In this document: positions 9,579 to 21,345 of the stretch, piece by piece
Position numbering within the stretch: position 1 is the first letter of the stretch
How the letters are laid out: each line of letters begins with the position of its first letter
Assembly (NCBI GenBank): GCA_033439265.1
Contig: JAVTVX010000010.1
Span: 12,942,001 to 13,006,000 of the forward strand
Direction of reading: 5' to 3'
Source of the DNA: Dillenia suffruticosa
Lineage: Eukaryota > Streptophyta > Magnoliopsida > Dilleniales > Dilleniaceae
DNA: 64,000 nt
Translations under genes and position numbers: made by a program
The notes under the pieces: generated by a model
What the model saw: only the letters and a program-made list of their open reading frames with translations
What the model was told of the DNA's origin: nothing
The model's database searches: none

Positions 9579-12500
9579 GTAAAGTTTCACACGTAAAGGG
9601 GGAATTAAATACATTTTTTCTTTTGTCCTAGAGAACGCGGCTGGCAGGACACAACCATGGTGAATGTGGACCAGGCGAGTATTATTTTCCCATTTCAATA
9701 CCATTTTTTTTTTTTACCATTATGAGGGCTACCCTAAAATAGTGGCGGTGAAGACACTATGAGGGCTACCCTTAAAATTTTGAAAAAAAAAAAATATCTA
9801 CATGTTAGCAATATTTTAAAACATATATATTCTCAAAAATAGTATTAAAAATTATAAAATTACCATTAAAAATCTTAAAAATTCTACTAAGATCTTTTAT
9901 GATATTATTTATTCTTAAAAAATTATACCGTTGCCTCCACGACACCTATTATTGGATTTCGCCCATATTAAAATAATTTTCAAACTTCACGGGATGTCCA
10001 AATGTTCATCTCCCTGAAGTCATTAACTGTCTTATGAAATGACCTAATAGTTTACTCTAAATTATTTACGGGAACTGCTTAAAATTCCAACCTTTTAATA
10101 TTGTGTGCACCTCTACCTCTTACTAATATATGCATTTTCTATATATGTTGAAGAAAGCATATATATGAGTTACCATATAAAATCTCGTGCTTCATAGGAA
10201 AAAGGCTACAAGTTAAAAGAAAAAAACTCAAAATCCTGACAACAAGAATCTCTCCCTAATGGCATTTTTTTTCCCCTTTTGGATTCAATTCAATGGCTTA
10301 ACAAAACTTCCATGCAGTTGCAGTTTTGAAACAATCCAAAATTTTCTTTTAAATAAAAACAAAATCACATGATCCCATGTGCAAACAGGGTTCTACTTTT
10401 CACAAATTCACATTAGGCCTTTGGCATGGCATGCCATTAGCTAGTAGCTACAGCTCACTGGCCTATGCTCGGAAAGATCTGGCACTCAAACTCTAGCCAC
10501 ACTTAGCAATTTAGTTTAATTAATTATTTTTGTCAAAATGCCAACATCTTGCGTAACTATGGGAACTCAACAGCCCAAAACCTTAGACCAAGTTAGATGA
10601 TTTAACTTATGAGACAACAACTAATGACTCATCGCGCCACTAATTACGACCAAATCTTATTTTGAAAATTACACTATACATTTTGTATTCATAGGTAAAA
10701 TAAAATTACAAGTAGTAGACGATAAATGGCCAGAGAGACTACAGTACACATTTTGTATTCATAAGTGGAGATAAAACTAAAGATAACAACCGATAAATGA
10801 TAAGAAAATAATTTTTTTATTATTTGTTTTAATATAATTTTAGTTGGTATTTTTTTTAGATACGCTCCGATAAGTTTTTTTTTTTTTTTGTATCTTAATC
10901 AGGTCATCTCCCAATATCCAGAATTTTATCCTGACTATTATAGATCAACTGTTGTAGGGCCCGCTTTACAATGACGGATCTCTCAATATTCATTTTTTCC
11001 GCTTCCACCCCGAGTCGAATCCCAGAAGTGCTGGATTGGTGCAATCCCCTACACCATAAGTTTATATAATAGTATATAACAACTTGAAAATCTAAAAGGC
11101 AAACAAGATCGTACTAGGCTAATTAACTATAACTTAACTAGTATTGTCCTTTTTCTTTATAAAATATCTTGAATTCGAGTATCTTAATGTAAAAAAAGAA
11201 AAAAAAGAAAAAAAAAAGATTGTACTAGACAAATTCTAGTGGACTTAAAAACCTGGACACATCTAAACACGCTAAATACAATTTTTGATAATTAAATTTT
11301 AAAACTTTATTAAATTTTCATATACATATATATTTTATATATGTAGTTAGTTAACGTGAGATTTATATGCTAAGAGACTATAATCTCATTAGTCCACACG
11401 ATTACTACAAAATATACATAGTAAATTTTCTTGTTTTGTATTTTGACTAGACCACATCATTAATTTTCAAGCAAAAATTAGATTAAGTAAAACAATGAAG
11501 TGACTCTTCTCCTACAAATAAACCCTCCTAAATTTGGTGCTACTGAAATTTATATATATATATATCTATATATATATTTTACAATAATTAGATAATTTTA
11601 ATAATCAGATAAATAATCTTAATCATTTATTTGGTACAAAATATTAATGATAGTGAAATAGAAATGAGATGGAAGACTTCTATTCAATTTTGATACAACG
11701 GCCACCGGCCAGCACGCAGTTTACTGAGTACCCAAGAAAAAAAAAATGTACCATAAAAATTCCTTAAAATGAAACCGGGTTTAGTGTGAGCGCACCCCGA
11801 GTTTGACGATTCTCAATGGGATCCAAATTGACATGATGATCAAAGACAAGACACGAAAAACACAGACTTCCAAGCTGGGTGGGTGGGCCGGGGGGTGGTG
11901 GTCACGGGTGTAATTACTGTGCAAAAACATGTGGTTGAGATTTGTTTGAGGAACAATTATTTTAATTTAAAAATGATGGGGTCATTGATGAGATAACTTT
12001 GTCTTAATCGTTGTCTTCATATACCTTGCTGCGTTGGTCACAATCATGCAAATTTTTGCTAGCTGTAGTCATACTTACGAGTGAGAAATACTATTTAATA
12101 TGGTTGTGAATTAATTGTACATTTAGAGCCATTGCGATTACTCTTGATAGGCCTTCTTATTACATAATAATTGTTTCACTCCAACTAATCAAAAATTATA
12201 AGTAATCTTTATATCAAGAGAAAATATATTTTTTATATTGAAAATTATCTGTTAAAATGAAAATTATCTACCAGTGATATTTACAATATTTTTGAGACAA
12301 TTTAAAATTTCTCTTCCTCTTTTGGCCCCAAGCACATCATTGCGTCATTCTCTCAAGACCTGAACGGATCAAGGGTTGATCCCACACAAGCCTAAACGAG
12401 TCCATTTTACAAACCCAAAATGATCTGGATGGACTGGGCCAGCCCAAGTACATGGGAATTTTTTTTTCCCTTCATTTTCCCGGTGGAGGCAGAACGTTTC

Positions 12501-12611
12501 GGAGGTCGAAACCCAGAGAGAGAATTTTTTTTTTTTTTTTTTTTCATTTTCGTGTGTGGGTGTGAAAGAAAAGAGAGTGAGGAACGGTTATTATTATTTT
12601 TTTTGGATCCC
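9579..12611. other. AT-rich intergenic DNA
   Basis: No gene recognised. Contents are poly-T/poly-A runs, a TA-rich microsatellite near 11552-11578, a SINE-like stretch around 10890-11060 (contains gagtcgaatcccag, resembling a pol III B box), and a short G-rich patch near 11876-11910. Confidence 0.4.
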
Positions 12612-12757
12612 TCCCTTCTTGTATCTGAAATTTTGATCCGATTAATTCGGGTCGACTTGACTATCGGGTCTCCTATAGAGGGAGACATCTTTCAAAGTGG
12701 TTTTTTTCGTTTCCAAAGATAATCGAATCCGAACACTTAATTAAGAGACGCAGAGTT
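12612..12757 (+). repeat. SINE-like dispersed repeat (family A)
   Basis: Core phrases gattaattcgggtcgacttg, ctatcgggtctcctatagag, caaagtggttttttt and tcgaatccgaacac are shared, in inverted orientation, with 21050-21212, and more weakly with several AT-eroded copies elsewhere in the window. Confidence 0.6.
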
Positions 12758-13059
12758 TTTTCTACTATGTCGACCAACCTTTGGTAGGAACGGTTATTAT
12801 CATTTATTGAAATAATTGCCCATCAGAAGGTTGTCTTCCTACACATTCTTTTTCAAACGGGAGCACAACAGTAACAAAACACAAGAGGTTATAAATGCAC
12901 TCTATAATAACACAATACCCCAAATATTAATTTGGTGAGAAAAGAAGACAAAAAAAAACCCAAATATTTAATTATTTTTATCATTCAGCTCTCGCCTACG
13001 GCATATATTGCCAAATTAAATGCAGCTGTTCCACGTTCTTTCAATTATTTCCCGCGCTT

Positions 13060-13077
13060 TCTATTTCATTTGAGCAC

Positions 13078-13121
<44 letters not shown>

Positions 13122-13155
13122 GTCGATCAATCGTCCAAGCAAATAAATCGATCAG
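13060..13155 (+). other. Orphan 5'-leader-like exon with CT microsatellite
   Basis: A CT run (13080-13117) is followed by AG|GTAAAG at 13155/13156, a good splice donor. This resembles a plant 5'-UTR exon with a leader intron, and the hAT element at 13222 would sit in that intron. No clear protein-coding exon follows, so it may start a non-coding transcript or be a decayed gene end. Confidence 0.3.
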
Positions 13156-13221
13156 GTAAAGTCTCTACGTCAATTAATCCACCATTTGTTTTCTTCCCAA
13201 TCATTGCGGGTTTATGTTAAT

Positions 13222-14144
13222 TAGCACAGTCAAAACGCTGGCCCAGCCTTCTCCGGCCCATCACGGGTTGGCCGGGCCCGGCACCTTTTATGTGGGCCGG
13301 AATGTGCTGCCCCAGGACCCCACCACGGGTCACTGGTTAAACGGGCTAGCCCGTGGGCTAGCTTATTTAAAAAAAAAAAAATTGAGAGTTTGAAATAACT
13401 AGCTAATATGCATATAATTTGTTTTGCTGTATTGTAAATTTAATCTTCTTTTGGATGCTAGTTTTTCTTTTCCTCCAAATTGATATATGAGAATTTAAAC
13501 ATCTGATGCATTTGAAGCCTAGCAATATCTTGGCGACACATTAGATTATGAATTCATAAATGGAAAGCGATAGTTCTTCCTTGTAAAGGGTGTTGTGTTA
13601 GTAACTGTTCCACATACATAGGCACCCTTAGAATTATTAATGCACCTTGATATGAAGAGCAATGATATAACCAAAGACTAAATCAATTTAGATCACTCTT
13701 CTTCTTAAATTTTCTCATATTAATTAATTTCTTAATTAATTTCTCCCATAAACATGGAAGCTATTGAAAGTTTGAGCACAACTCAAAATGAGATTACAGT
13801 GAGTGACAAGAATAGGAAAAGGCATTTTAAGAAATATAACTGCAGTTCAATTTCAAGTCATTTTAAGAAGAAGAAAAGGGGGGAGAAAGTTTTGTGTAAG
13901 AGGAGAAGATGGGAAAGTTATCAAATTCTTTACCCATTTTCTTGTCTATGTTTTAGTTGTCGCCTTGCCTACACAAGTTCATGTCTTTGTTCCTTATCGA
14001 TATGTCTTGGTCAAACTTACTAAAAACAAAAGAAGGCTAGCCCGCGTCCAGCCCCCACGGCCCACGGGTTAAAGGGGCCGGGCCAAATAGGCCGCATTTA
14101 GACGGGCCTTCATTCGAAAGACCGAAGTCAGTGTGACGGTGCTA
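13222..14144. mobile_element. Non-autonomous hAT-superfamily DNA transposon
   Basis: The 923-bp element is flanked by perfect 8-bp direct repeats ATGTTAAT (13214-13221 and 14145-14152), the target duplication length of hAT elements. Its ends are imperfect inverted repeats: TAGCACAGTCAAAACG at the left and, reverse-complemented, TAGCACCGTCACACTG at the right. Subterminal regions (13240-13350 and 14040-14110) are rich in GGCCCG/CGGGCC motifs, as in many plant Ac-like elements, in contrast to the AT-rich surroundings. The interior has short open frames rich in K/R but no transposase domain I can recognise, so mobility would depend on a transposase made elsewhere. Confidence 0.8.
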
Positions 14145-14487
14145 ATGTTAATTGATCATTCAATTCAACTCCTATTTGGGGATTCGCGATCATATGTAAC
14201 TGTCATTGGAAGACTGATACGCTTCGTCCCTGAATTCGATTCCTCGGACATTATTTGTGTTTGAACTGTTCTTTCGTTTTCCGTGTCGAAGGTAGGGTTT
14301 CTGCTTATTTGTGTATCCGCAATTCATTAGGGGACATATGGTTGAGATTCTTGACTTGCAAAAAATATATATATATTAGGGTTTCGATTGAAATTCCATT
14401 GGTTTCACTTCGTAGAAGAAGATCAAGTTCAGTGTTTCAGAACAAGTCTACGAAGCAAATCTATTTCCTCGTATACATTTAGATCAG

Positions 14488-14658
14488 ATGTTTAGTTACA
14501 TAGATTTTGCCAAGCGTGTCCCTGTAGAAAAAGGAAAGTACTTGGGGACAAAATTTGGAAGATGGAACTACATATCCCAGGTGAACAAGTGCAGGAGGCA
14601 TCAACCTTTTGTGCTTGACAACACAATGCCCTCGTCCAAAGATTCTAGAAATATGTAG
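14488..14658 (+). CDS. Small ORF (56 aa), unrecognised
   Basis: An ATG frame starting MFSYIDFAKRVPVEKGKY and ending SKDSRNM. It has no homology I recognise, no signal peptide and no membrane segment. It lies downstream of the leader-like exon at 13060, and AG|GTAAAT donor-like sequence follows at 14669. The opposite strand has an 81-codon frame over the same bases, so coding on either strand is unproven. Confidence 0.2.
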   Translation: MFSYIDFAKRVPVEKGKYLGTKFGRWNYISQVNKCRRHQPFVLDNTMPSSKDSRNM

Positions 14659-17297
14659 AAGATGCAGGTAAATTGTTGTTATGCTTATAGAGATACTTAT
14701 GGGCATCACTAGAATAATGTGCATGTGAAATAGGCTACTGATAATTTCTCCTGATCACCTCACATGACAGACCTAGAGTATAGGAGTTCATGACATTTGA
14801 CGAACCAACTCCTGCAGCGTGTTCCACTAAACCAAAATAAGTTAACAATATCTCGGGACTTTTACGTTTCATCCATTTAACAAAGTCAAAAGGTATGAGG
14901 AAGCTTCAGGCACCTACCTCATAGAGAGTGCTGCTACCTTTTTCCTTTTTTAGAGACCATGTTGGAAAGGCAATACACAGTGGAGCTTGAATGAGAAATC
15001 CTCCACAGTGATGTCTGCCTCCCTTATTTTTGAACTTGGGGAAATCATAGTATGAGACCACATGCATAACACCAGAAGGTCAAAATTGTCCGTGGCCGAA
15101 GTTTTTCAACCAATCTCCCTCCACCGAATGAGGAAAGCTAGCTCTTGCGTGCAATCTCTCATGAATCTCTAGTGGTATAGTATAACTTTTGATTTATGGG
15201 TAGGATCCTAGTGGGGCACATTGTTCCAAAGTTTATTAAGGCATGTCTGGTGGAGATTAAACAATATAATAGACCTTTGGAATTTGCTTCCATCAACACT
15301 TTGTCGCTATCATTTAGGATAAATTGATTATTCTTTTTTTCTGGGGATTTGGATTTGATTGTTTATGAGGTTTATGTGTCATAGCCACCAAAATATTTTC
15401 CTCCAAAGTGGTTTGCCTTTTTCCTAGGCTGTTTGCTTTGTGTGTATAGAATCTCAGTTGAAAATGATTATTATATTAGTTCTTCAAAGGGTGAGGGAGA
15501 CATTCATGGTTCGGTTGCATTCTTGTCTCTCTACTCTACTTTCTAAAAACTAGGTGCACTAATGAAAATAATTTCAAAATTGCAGGCTAATCTATGTCCT
15601 TCTGTTTTAGTAATTGGTCGAACGCAAAGTTACGACACACCATTTAAGGCCTTAGGAGGAGTGCTTAGAATTTCACATATAGTAGACTCTGATTTGTACT
15701 TGGGTCATTCCTGATTAAAAAAAAATGTAACGCCAACTGTTAATCCACTTCTTTTCTCGTTCATATTATTGTAAAAAACTATGGAAATGGTACAATAGGC
15801 AACATTATTTTTTGTAAAACTAGAGTGAACTGTGGAGGTTGTCTTGACCAGTATCAATTTTTACTATCGTTGAACTAAGTCCGTCTGGTTTAGGAAGGTT
15901 ACTCTTTGATTTAAGATTTCCATAAAGCCGAAGCCTGTGGTTAACCACAGAACTTTCATCGGTCTGCCATTGTATTTAGTCTGGCTACTAGGACTAGAAT
16001 GTGTAGTATAACTTGTCTTTTGTCATAAACCGAGTCTCCCGGAAACGTGTGGAACTCCTGAAAGTGCAGCAAGGCATGATTTGATGATAGATATGCAATG
16101 TTCTTTTGAAGAGCGAAGTGAATGCTTCTGTTTTATTTCAGAATATAGTGAATTCTACATTCTAGCTACCTTGCTCTTCAACCAAAACATTTGGTCTCTC
16201 ATTCCAATTATCTCTTTAACAATCCAGATGAAACGGAATACTGCGAAGGACTGTTATCCACCATGTGTCACTCGAGATCTGAAGCTACATGCCTTATTCT
16301 TCTGTATACTTATCATAGATATTTAGTAAAAATGCAAAATGAGAGCAATGTCGTTTAGCATCTCCTGTTGTGTATGGGTGGTTTGCGATGTGGTGGATCA
16401 TAATCTGTCACTGACACATCCTTACGTGTACTCTTTTGCTTGGAACCTGTAGCTTCCTCCATAACATGTGACTCAAATCCTAGAATTGACCTTGCTTGCC
16501 TTCTTGATCCCTACACAAGCATCAGAAGGATAATTTGTCAAGCCCATACACAGGACCATAATTACCTCCTTTCATGTGCATTGAGCAAAATCTCAGGAGT
16601 GGGATAAAAAAAAAAAAAAATTATCATACGGCAATACCACTTAACTGGGAAACTGTTTGTCTTTTCCTAATGGGGTTTTTGCCCTATTTTTCTGAACTAC
16701 TCTGAACACTTTCACATTTTCATTTGTTTCCCCTTAGATGAACATCTTTGAATCGAATAAAAAACTTAGCATTCTCTTTCCCAGGAATCATCTTTATTGA
16801 TTTTGTGACCACAATCCCAACCTTATTAGGAAGTCATGGATCATAACTGATGCAGGACCTTCCGTCTGCTGGACATACGTTTGTTGCATCCATATGTGGG
16901 AAATCATGAATGAGTGATCCTCACTTAGTAGTTCCCTTATCTATATTAGAAAATGCTAATGCATTTCGAAACTAATGAATTTAGATGGATGGGATAAACT
17001 AGTTTACCTTTACTTTGATGGTCTTTAGCAGACCCACATTTGAAGAGGAGATAACATTCTGAATTCCTGCATTTCCCATCTTTATCAAACATAACATCAT
17101 ACTTGTATAATCTAGAAGAAGAGCAAGGCATTAAAAGAGAACCAAAAAGAAGAATGTAATAAAACTATTTCAAACTCTTATTTGATCAAAAATGGCACTA
17201 GTATGTAGTTACAGAGTCCTCAGATTTTAAGGCTCTGGGAATCCTTTTCCCCATAGTAATTACTGGTCTGGTCAAGGGAATGTTAGCTTACTATAGG
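14659..17297. other. Intergenic or non-coding transcript region
   Basis: Base composition is less AT-rich than other spacers and several splice-like signals occur (for example ttgcaggctaatctatg near 15585). No frame resembling a known protein was found, and no known miRNA or tRNA sequence was recognised by eye. Confidence 0.3.
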
Positions 17298-17830
17298 TCA
17301 AATGAAGCTTTCTAGTATTATATGGAGCAAAATGAGTGACAAATTAGGAGAGGAGTATTCTTTATTGTGAGAAGGAGGTCGTGTCCGAGGACGAGAATAA
17401 TCAGAGTGAAAGCCAGGGTGTTGTTCGTGACTTTGGTGCGGAACTTGCCAATAAACTGAAACTAGAGACTCAGATTGGCTTTGGACTAAACCTGAATTTG
17501 CATCTCTCATGTTGTTTCCAAGTGATTCCTTGTGTAGATCCTTCAATGCCTGCTTTGAACTTGAATGAACTACTTCACCACCCACTTCTTGGGTTGAAAC
17601 CATATTGCTTAGTTGACCCTTGTCTGAAACCTGCATCAAAATCAATAGTCAAACATTTGAAAACAAAGGAAACACCCTTTGGTTTGTGAGTGGGTGTCAA
17701 CTTAGAAAATTTACAACATTAGAGCACCAACCTCCTTAGTAGAAGCAAACGGGATCGGACGAGCCATGCATGCATAGACTGAAAGACAGAAGATGGTGAA
17801 GATGATGAGAGAAGATAAAGTGAAAGACAT
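17298..17830 (-). CDS. RGF/GLV/CLEL root meristem growth factor peptide precursor (2 exons)
   Basis: Exon 1 is 17830-17732 and exon 2 is 17630-17298, joined in phase 0 (GAG|GTTGGT donor, gatgCAG acceptor), giving a 143-aa preproprotein. The ATG at 17830 starts a clear signal peptide (SLIIFTIFCLSVYACMA). A hydrophilic variable region follows, then the diagnostic mature-peptide motif DYSRPRTRPPSHN. This fits the RGF/GOLVEN/CLE-like consensus of Asp-Tyr (sulfation site), an internal proline-rich part and a PPxHN end. These secreted peptides act through RGI/RGFR leucine-rich-repeat receptor kinases to control root meristem size, gravitropism and lateral roots. Oddly, 21 further residues follow the motif (KEYSSPNLSLILLHII...), although most family members end at or just after HN. 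Its position beside a RIN2/RIN3 gene matches Arabidopsis, where I recall an RGF gene next to RIN3. The plus-strand frame at 17381-17689 is an antisense shadow. Confidence 0.85.
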
Positions 17831-18484
17831 GATGAAACCGGAGATGGGTTTTTGATTAATGTGTTCGACTTTGAGGAGTACTTGAAAGACACAAGCGAGA
17901 TGGGCTTTGAATTTATAATGTAAGTTTTCGTATTGTGGGTAATGAAGTACAATATATAGTGATATGGTTAGAGCTTTGAGTTTGACTATCTGTTGTGGAG
18001 AAAAGCAGCACTAAAGAGAGGCCCTTCTTTTTTTTTTCCACAACAGAGATCTAAGAGGTTCTGTCCAAAGGGAACATGCTAGTGTGCTTAGTTATGAGAC
18101 TCATGGACAAGGAAAATTTAAGGCAGTAGCATGAGACCTCTATGGTTTGTCTCCTATGAAATTTACAATAATAAAATGTTGGGGCCGGAAAGCCAAAACT
18201 GTAGATATCCATGAAGGGTAATGCACACTATTTACGGGATTATGCTATTGAGAAAAGAATTCAGCCAGCCGTGCAAGCTTACAAAATAAATAAATAAATG
18301 ATTGTAGGACCATCTAGCTCTTAATTAGTCTCCTTCTCCACTATTAGAGGCTGCGGAACTATTTCCAGCAAACTAATTGGTATATTTTCAGAGAAGTTAA
18401 TTATTGTTACAAGAATTTAAGAAAAAACAGTAGTATCTAAGTTTGTAGAATCAGTCATAAAAGTCTTCAAGGAGACAGTCTAGT

Positions 18485-18548
18485 AGTTTCAATTCCCCTC
18501 CCCTAACTCATGATCTGGGATCCGAATCTTGTATTAGGACTCATTTTA
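18485..18548 (+). repeat. Short tRNA-like SINE (family B)
   Basis: Contains tctagtagtttcaattcccc, then cctaactcatgatctgggatccgaatctt, matching other copies near 8692, 21255, 35430, 39412 and 60378. tagtagtttcaatt resembles an A box and gggatccgaatct a B box. Confidence 0.4.
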
Positions 18549-18720
18549 TACATAAAGTGTTCCCCAGTTTAGTACGGGAATTGGATGAGGGTGAACGTAT
18601 ATGTACGTAGTCTCCCCCCTTGTATTTTTTTGCAAAGAGACTGTTTTCACGCTTCGATCCCATGACCTCGAGGTCATCAAAGGAGCAAATCAACCGTTAC
18701 ACCAAGTTCGCCCTCTCTTG
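18549..18720 (-). mobile_element. Au-like SINE, minus orientation
   Basis: The plus-strand string ttttttgcaaagagactgtt, followed by cacgcttcgatcccatgacc and then tcatcaaaggagcaaatcaa and ccgttacaccaag, is the reverse complement of the typical Au SINE 5' half. Read on the minus strand it has a tRNA-like head with an A-box-like cttggtgtaacggtt and a B-box-like gggatcgaagcg. A more decayed relative lies at 61626-61780. Confidence 0.65.
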
Positions 18721-20864
18721 CTGTCCTTGTATTATCAAAGAGAATTATACATTATCCTGAATCGGGCTTGGAAGTTCTACAGACTCCACAAATTGCATGA
18801 GATAGCAAACCCTGCGTTGTATATAACTTAGTAGCAAAAAAGGCATCAAACGTCCATCAGATTGAACTTCTATGCACAAAGCCTCAGCTACTCTAGGACC
18901 ATCAGGCTGAGGTAGTTCAGATGCTAAAGAATAGGAAATGTGAAATTTCTAGGCCTAGCCAACCACCATTTCTGAATACTAATGGACTACAGTGATCCAG
19001 CCTATCAACATCATTATAACTTCCAATGCCTCCACAACTGAAGCATCAATCTATATTAACCCAAACATTTATTGGGTTCTGTTGTTATGCAAGATAGACA
19101 TTTCAGTTCCCTTCTTTCAGCAAGGCCCAAACCTTTCCGATGCTTAGAAAAAAAAAGCATCCTTACCTGATTCCCCACTGCCTATGCAGCAAGAACAAAC
19201 ACATTTTTAAACACACTGAACAATGCATCCGATAATTGACTGCCTGGATGGTAGGTCATGGATCAATGGAAACTTTCTAGGCTCTCTCCCATCGAATCTT
19301 GTGTTAAAAACAAAAAAAAAAAAAAAAAAAAAAAAAAGAAAAAAGTATCAGTCAGAGAATAAAGGTGTCGTGATAAAATCACAAAAATTGCCTGTGAACT
19401 GTCGATCATTGACTCTGTCTTATTACATAATTTCTCACATCTAACACTTTGTGCAGGTTTATGAACTTCCCTTTTTCCCACCAAATTTTAACTATGATTA
19501 GCATGATTTAAAGATCTAGGACAGTTTAGTGCATGGAAAGGAATACGGGTAACACATTCAAAACAATGCTTCGTGTTCTTGAGGAACGCCATGCCACTTA
19601 AAAGGGCGTATTACCCCTTATTTACCCCCATTTCTACCTCTCCCTTTTTGTTCTTGTATTGTTCCCCTCCCATTTCATCCCCTTATCTACTTTGACTTTA
19701 AAAAGTGAAAAAGAGTTTTGTTTTGATGGAATGATTTGAATTTAATTTATATTTATCTTTGAATTGAAATTTATATATTTTGAATTAATATTATAAATTA
19801 TATATATAAATACACGTGTAAAACTACAGAAAAAAAAAATATCAAATGCTTCAAAATTAAAATGACTTGAATAGAATTAGGAACCTCAGTACCTATGTAT
19901 TTCTCATAATTATATAACTTACTGGATACAATTTTATATTTACCCCACTTTAGTTACTCCTTCAGGATCAGATGGGCATACCCTTCGTCTCTAAGTGGAA
20001 AACACATTCAATCAATTATGAGGTGATTGTGCAATCGAGCACATAGGTGAGGCCAAACAAGCACTGTCACTAGCTTTAGCTGATTCAAACTGTTAAACTG
20101 GCGGGGCCCCACAAACGTCGCCGTCGAGACAGCGGCGATGGGCCGAACAACAATGTCGAACTTTTGGAGGACACGTGGACTTGCCGAGCTCGAATCCCAG
20201 TTTTGAGCTTCCTCTTGCCGCCGCCGTTTTTGGTTTGTTTTCATATCCCCTTTTCTCATTTAGATTTTTTTGAATATTTTTACCAATTTTAACTCGATTA
20301 ATTAAAATCAATTATTATGGATTTATTATAGTAAGGGTCTTTAATAAATATCTCTCCGTATTCAAACTCTCACATGATTAATGATTAAGAAACAACGTAG
20401 CTCCTACCACGTGCGCCGACCTTTGTTGATTTTCTTATTTAGATTTGACTAACCATGTTCGGTGATTTCACCTGATCGGAATTTTTTTTCCCAAAGAAAT
20501 CTTTTTTCCCAAAGAAATCTTCTTATTAATTCGATTGTCTTTTGCCATGTATATCCGCTGGGGCAGAGGCTAACGGATTGGATGCAATTTGAGATTGAGC
20601 ATGAATACTGATGGTGCTTTTTTTTTTTTTGGGATACAGAAGGGTGGGGTCATTTTATATGAGAAAATGTTTCAAAGTCTTGATTGATCAAACTTGGACT
20701 GGGACTGAATGGGCAAATACCATGGGCCTAAGGCTTCCTGCTTGGGCTGAGGCCAACCCAACTTAGCCCAACCCTTCCTTTAAAATTTATTTCTTTTTAT
20801 TTGGGAAAATTGGGCTTGGCAAATGGGCCCAAGAATGAATATTATGCCCCGACTCCGCCGGACG
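18721..20864. other. Intergenic DNA
   Basis: No gene recognised. It has an A-run at 19311-19337, a tandem 19-20-base repeat (ttttttcccaaagaaatct twice, around 20482-20520), and a GC-rich patch at 20100-20230 with small open frames that look accidental. CACGTG G-box cores occur at about 20172 and 20408. Confidence 0.35.
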
Positions 20865-21010
20865 AGATGTAGAGGTGACCCTATACAGGCCATCATTGAT
20901 GAATGCAGGCAGCTCATGGAGATGGTATTCGGGAGGTGGCTCATGTCTGCAGAAAAGGAAACAAATGTGCAGACTACCTCGCTATCCTTGGGCACTCGCA
21001 GAATCCCCGG
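20865..21010 (+). pseudogene. Decayed LINE-type RNase H domain fragment
   Basis: Frame 1 gives AIIDECRQLMEMV, and after a shift frame 2 gives EVAHVCRKGNKCADYLAILG. Together they match the characteristic end of the RNase H domain in plant non-LTR retrotransposons (…DCRxLL…VxHVxREGNxCADxLAxLG). Joining needs a frame change near 20925, so the fragment is dead. The upstream reverse-transcriptase part is not present. Confidence 0.65.
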
Positions 21011-21049
21011 ACTGCATCAAACCTTTGTTCCACCAAAGATCAGTCTGTG

Positions 21050-21212
21050 TAATGGAAAAGATTCTGTATCTCTTAACCAATTGCTCGGGTTCGAGCCTCC
21101 TTAGGAATAAAAAAAACTACTTTGGGAGACCTCCCCCTCTATAAGAAACCCGACAGTCAGGTCGATCCGGATTAGTCGGAGCGAACTTCCGGATACCGGG
21201 GGTCGGGGACAA
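21050..21212 (-). repeat. SINE-like dispersed repeat (family A), inverted copy
   Basis: Reverse complement of the family at 12612: ttaaccaattgctcgggttc, actttgggagacctccccc, cccgacagtcaggtcgatcc and ggattagtcggagcgaac. The best preserved B-box-like sequence (gctcgggttcgagcc) is in this copy. It directly follows the LINE fragment. Confidence 0.6.
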
Positions 21213-21254
21213 AAAAAAATCAAACCTTTGCTGCTCCATGATGAGCTCTTTCGT

Positions 21255-21345
21255 TGAGAACAAGGATTAAGAAACAGTCTGGTGGTCATAAATTCTTTCC
21301 AAACCCTAAGATACAGAGTTTGAATTCTTACGTAACCAAAAAAAA
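21255..21345 (+). repeat. Short tRNA-like SINE (family B)
   Basis: gtctggtggtcataaattct, ccctaagatacagagtttga and attcttacgtaacc followed by an A-rich tail, the same layout as the copies at 39412 and 60378. Confidence 0.35.

Noticed and set aside
10980..11045. tRNA gene suggested by a B-box-like sequence
   Set aside because: No cloverleaf could be drawn; more consistent with a SINE remnant.
17381..17689. 102-aa plus-strand frame MSEDENNQSES…
   Set aside because: It lies antisense to the RGF precursor, whose signal peptide, splice junction and peptide motif are much stronger evidence.
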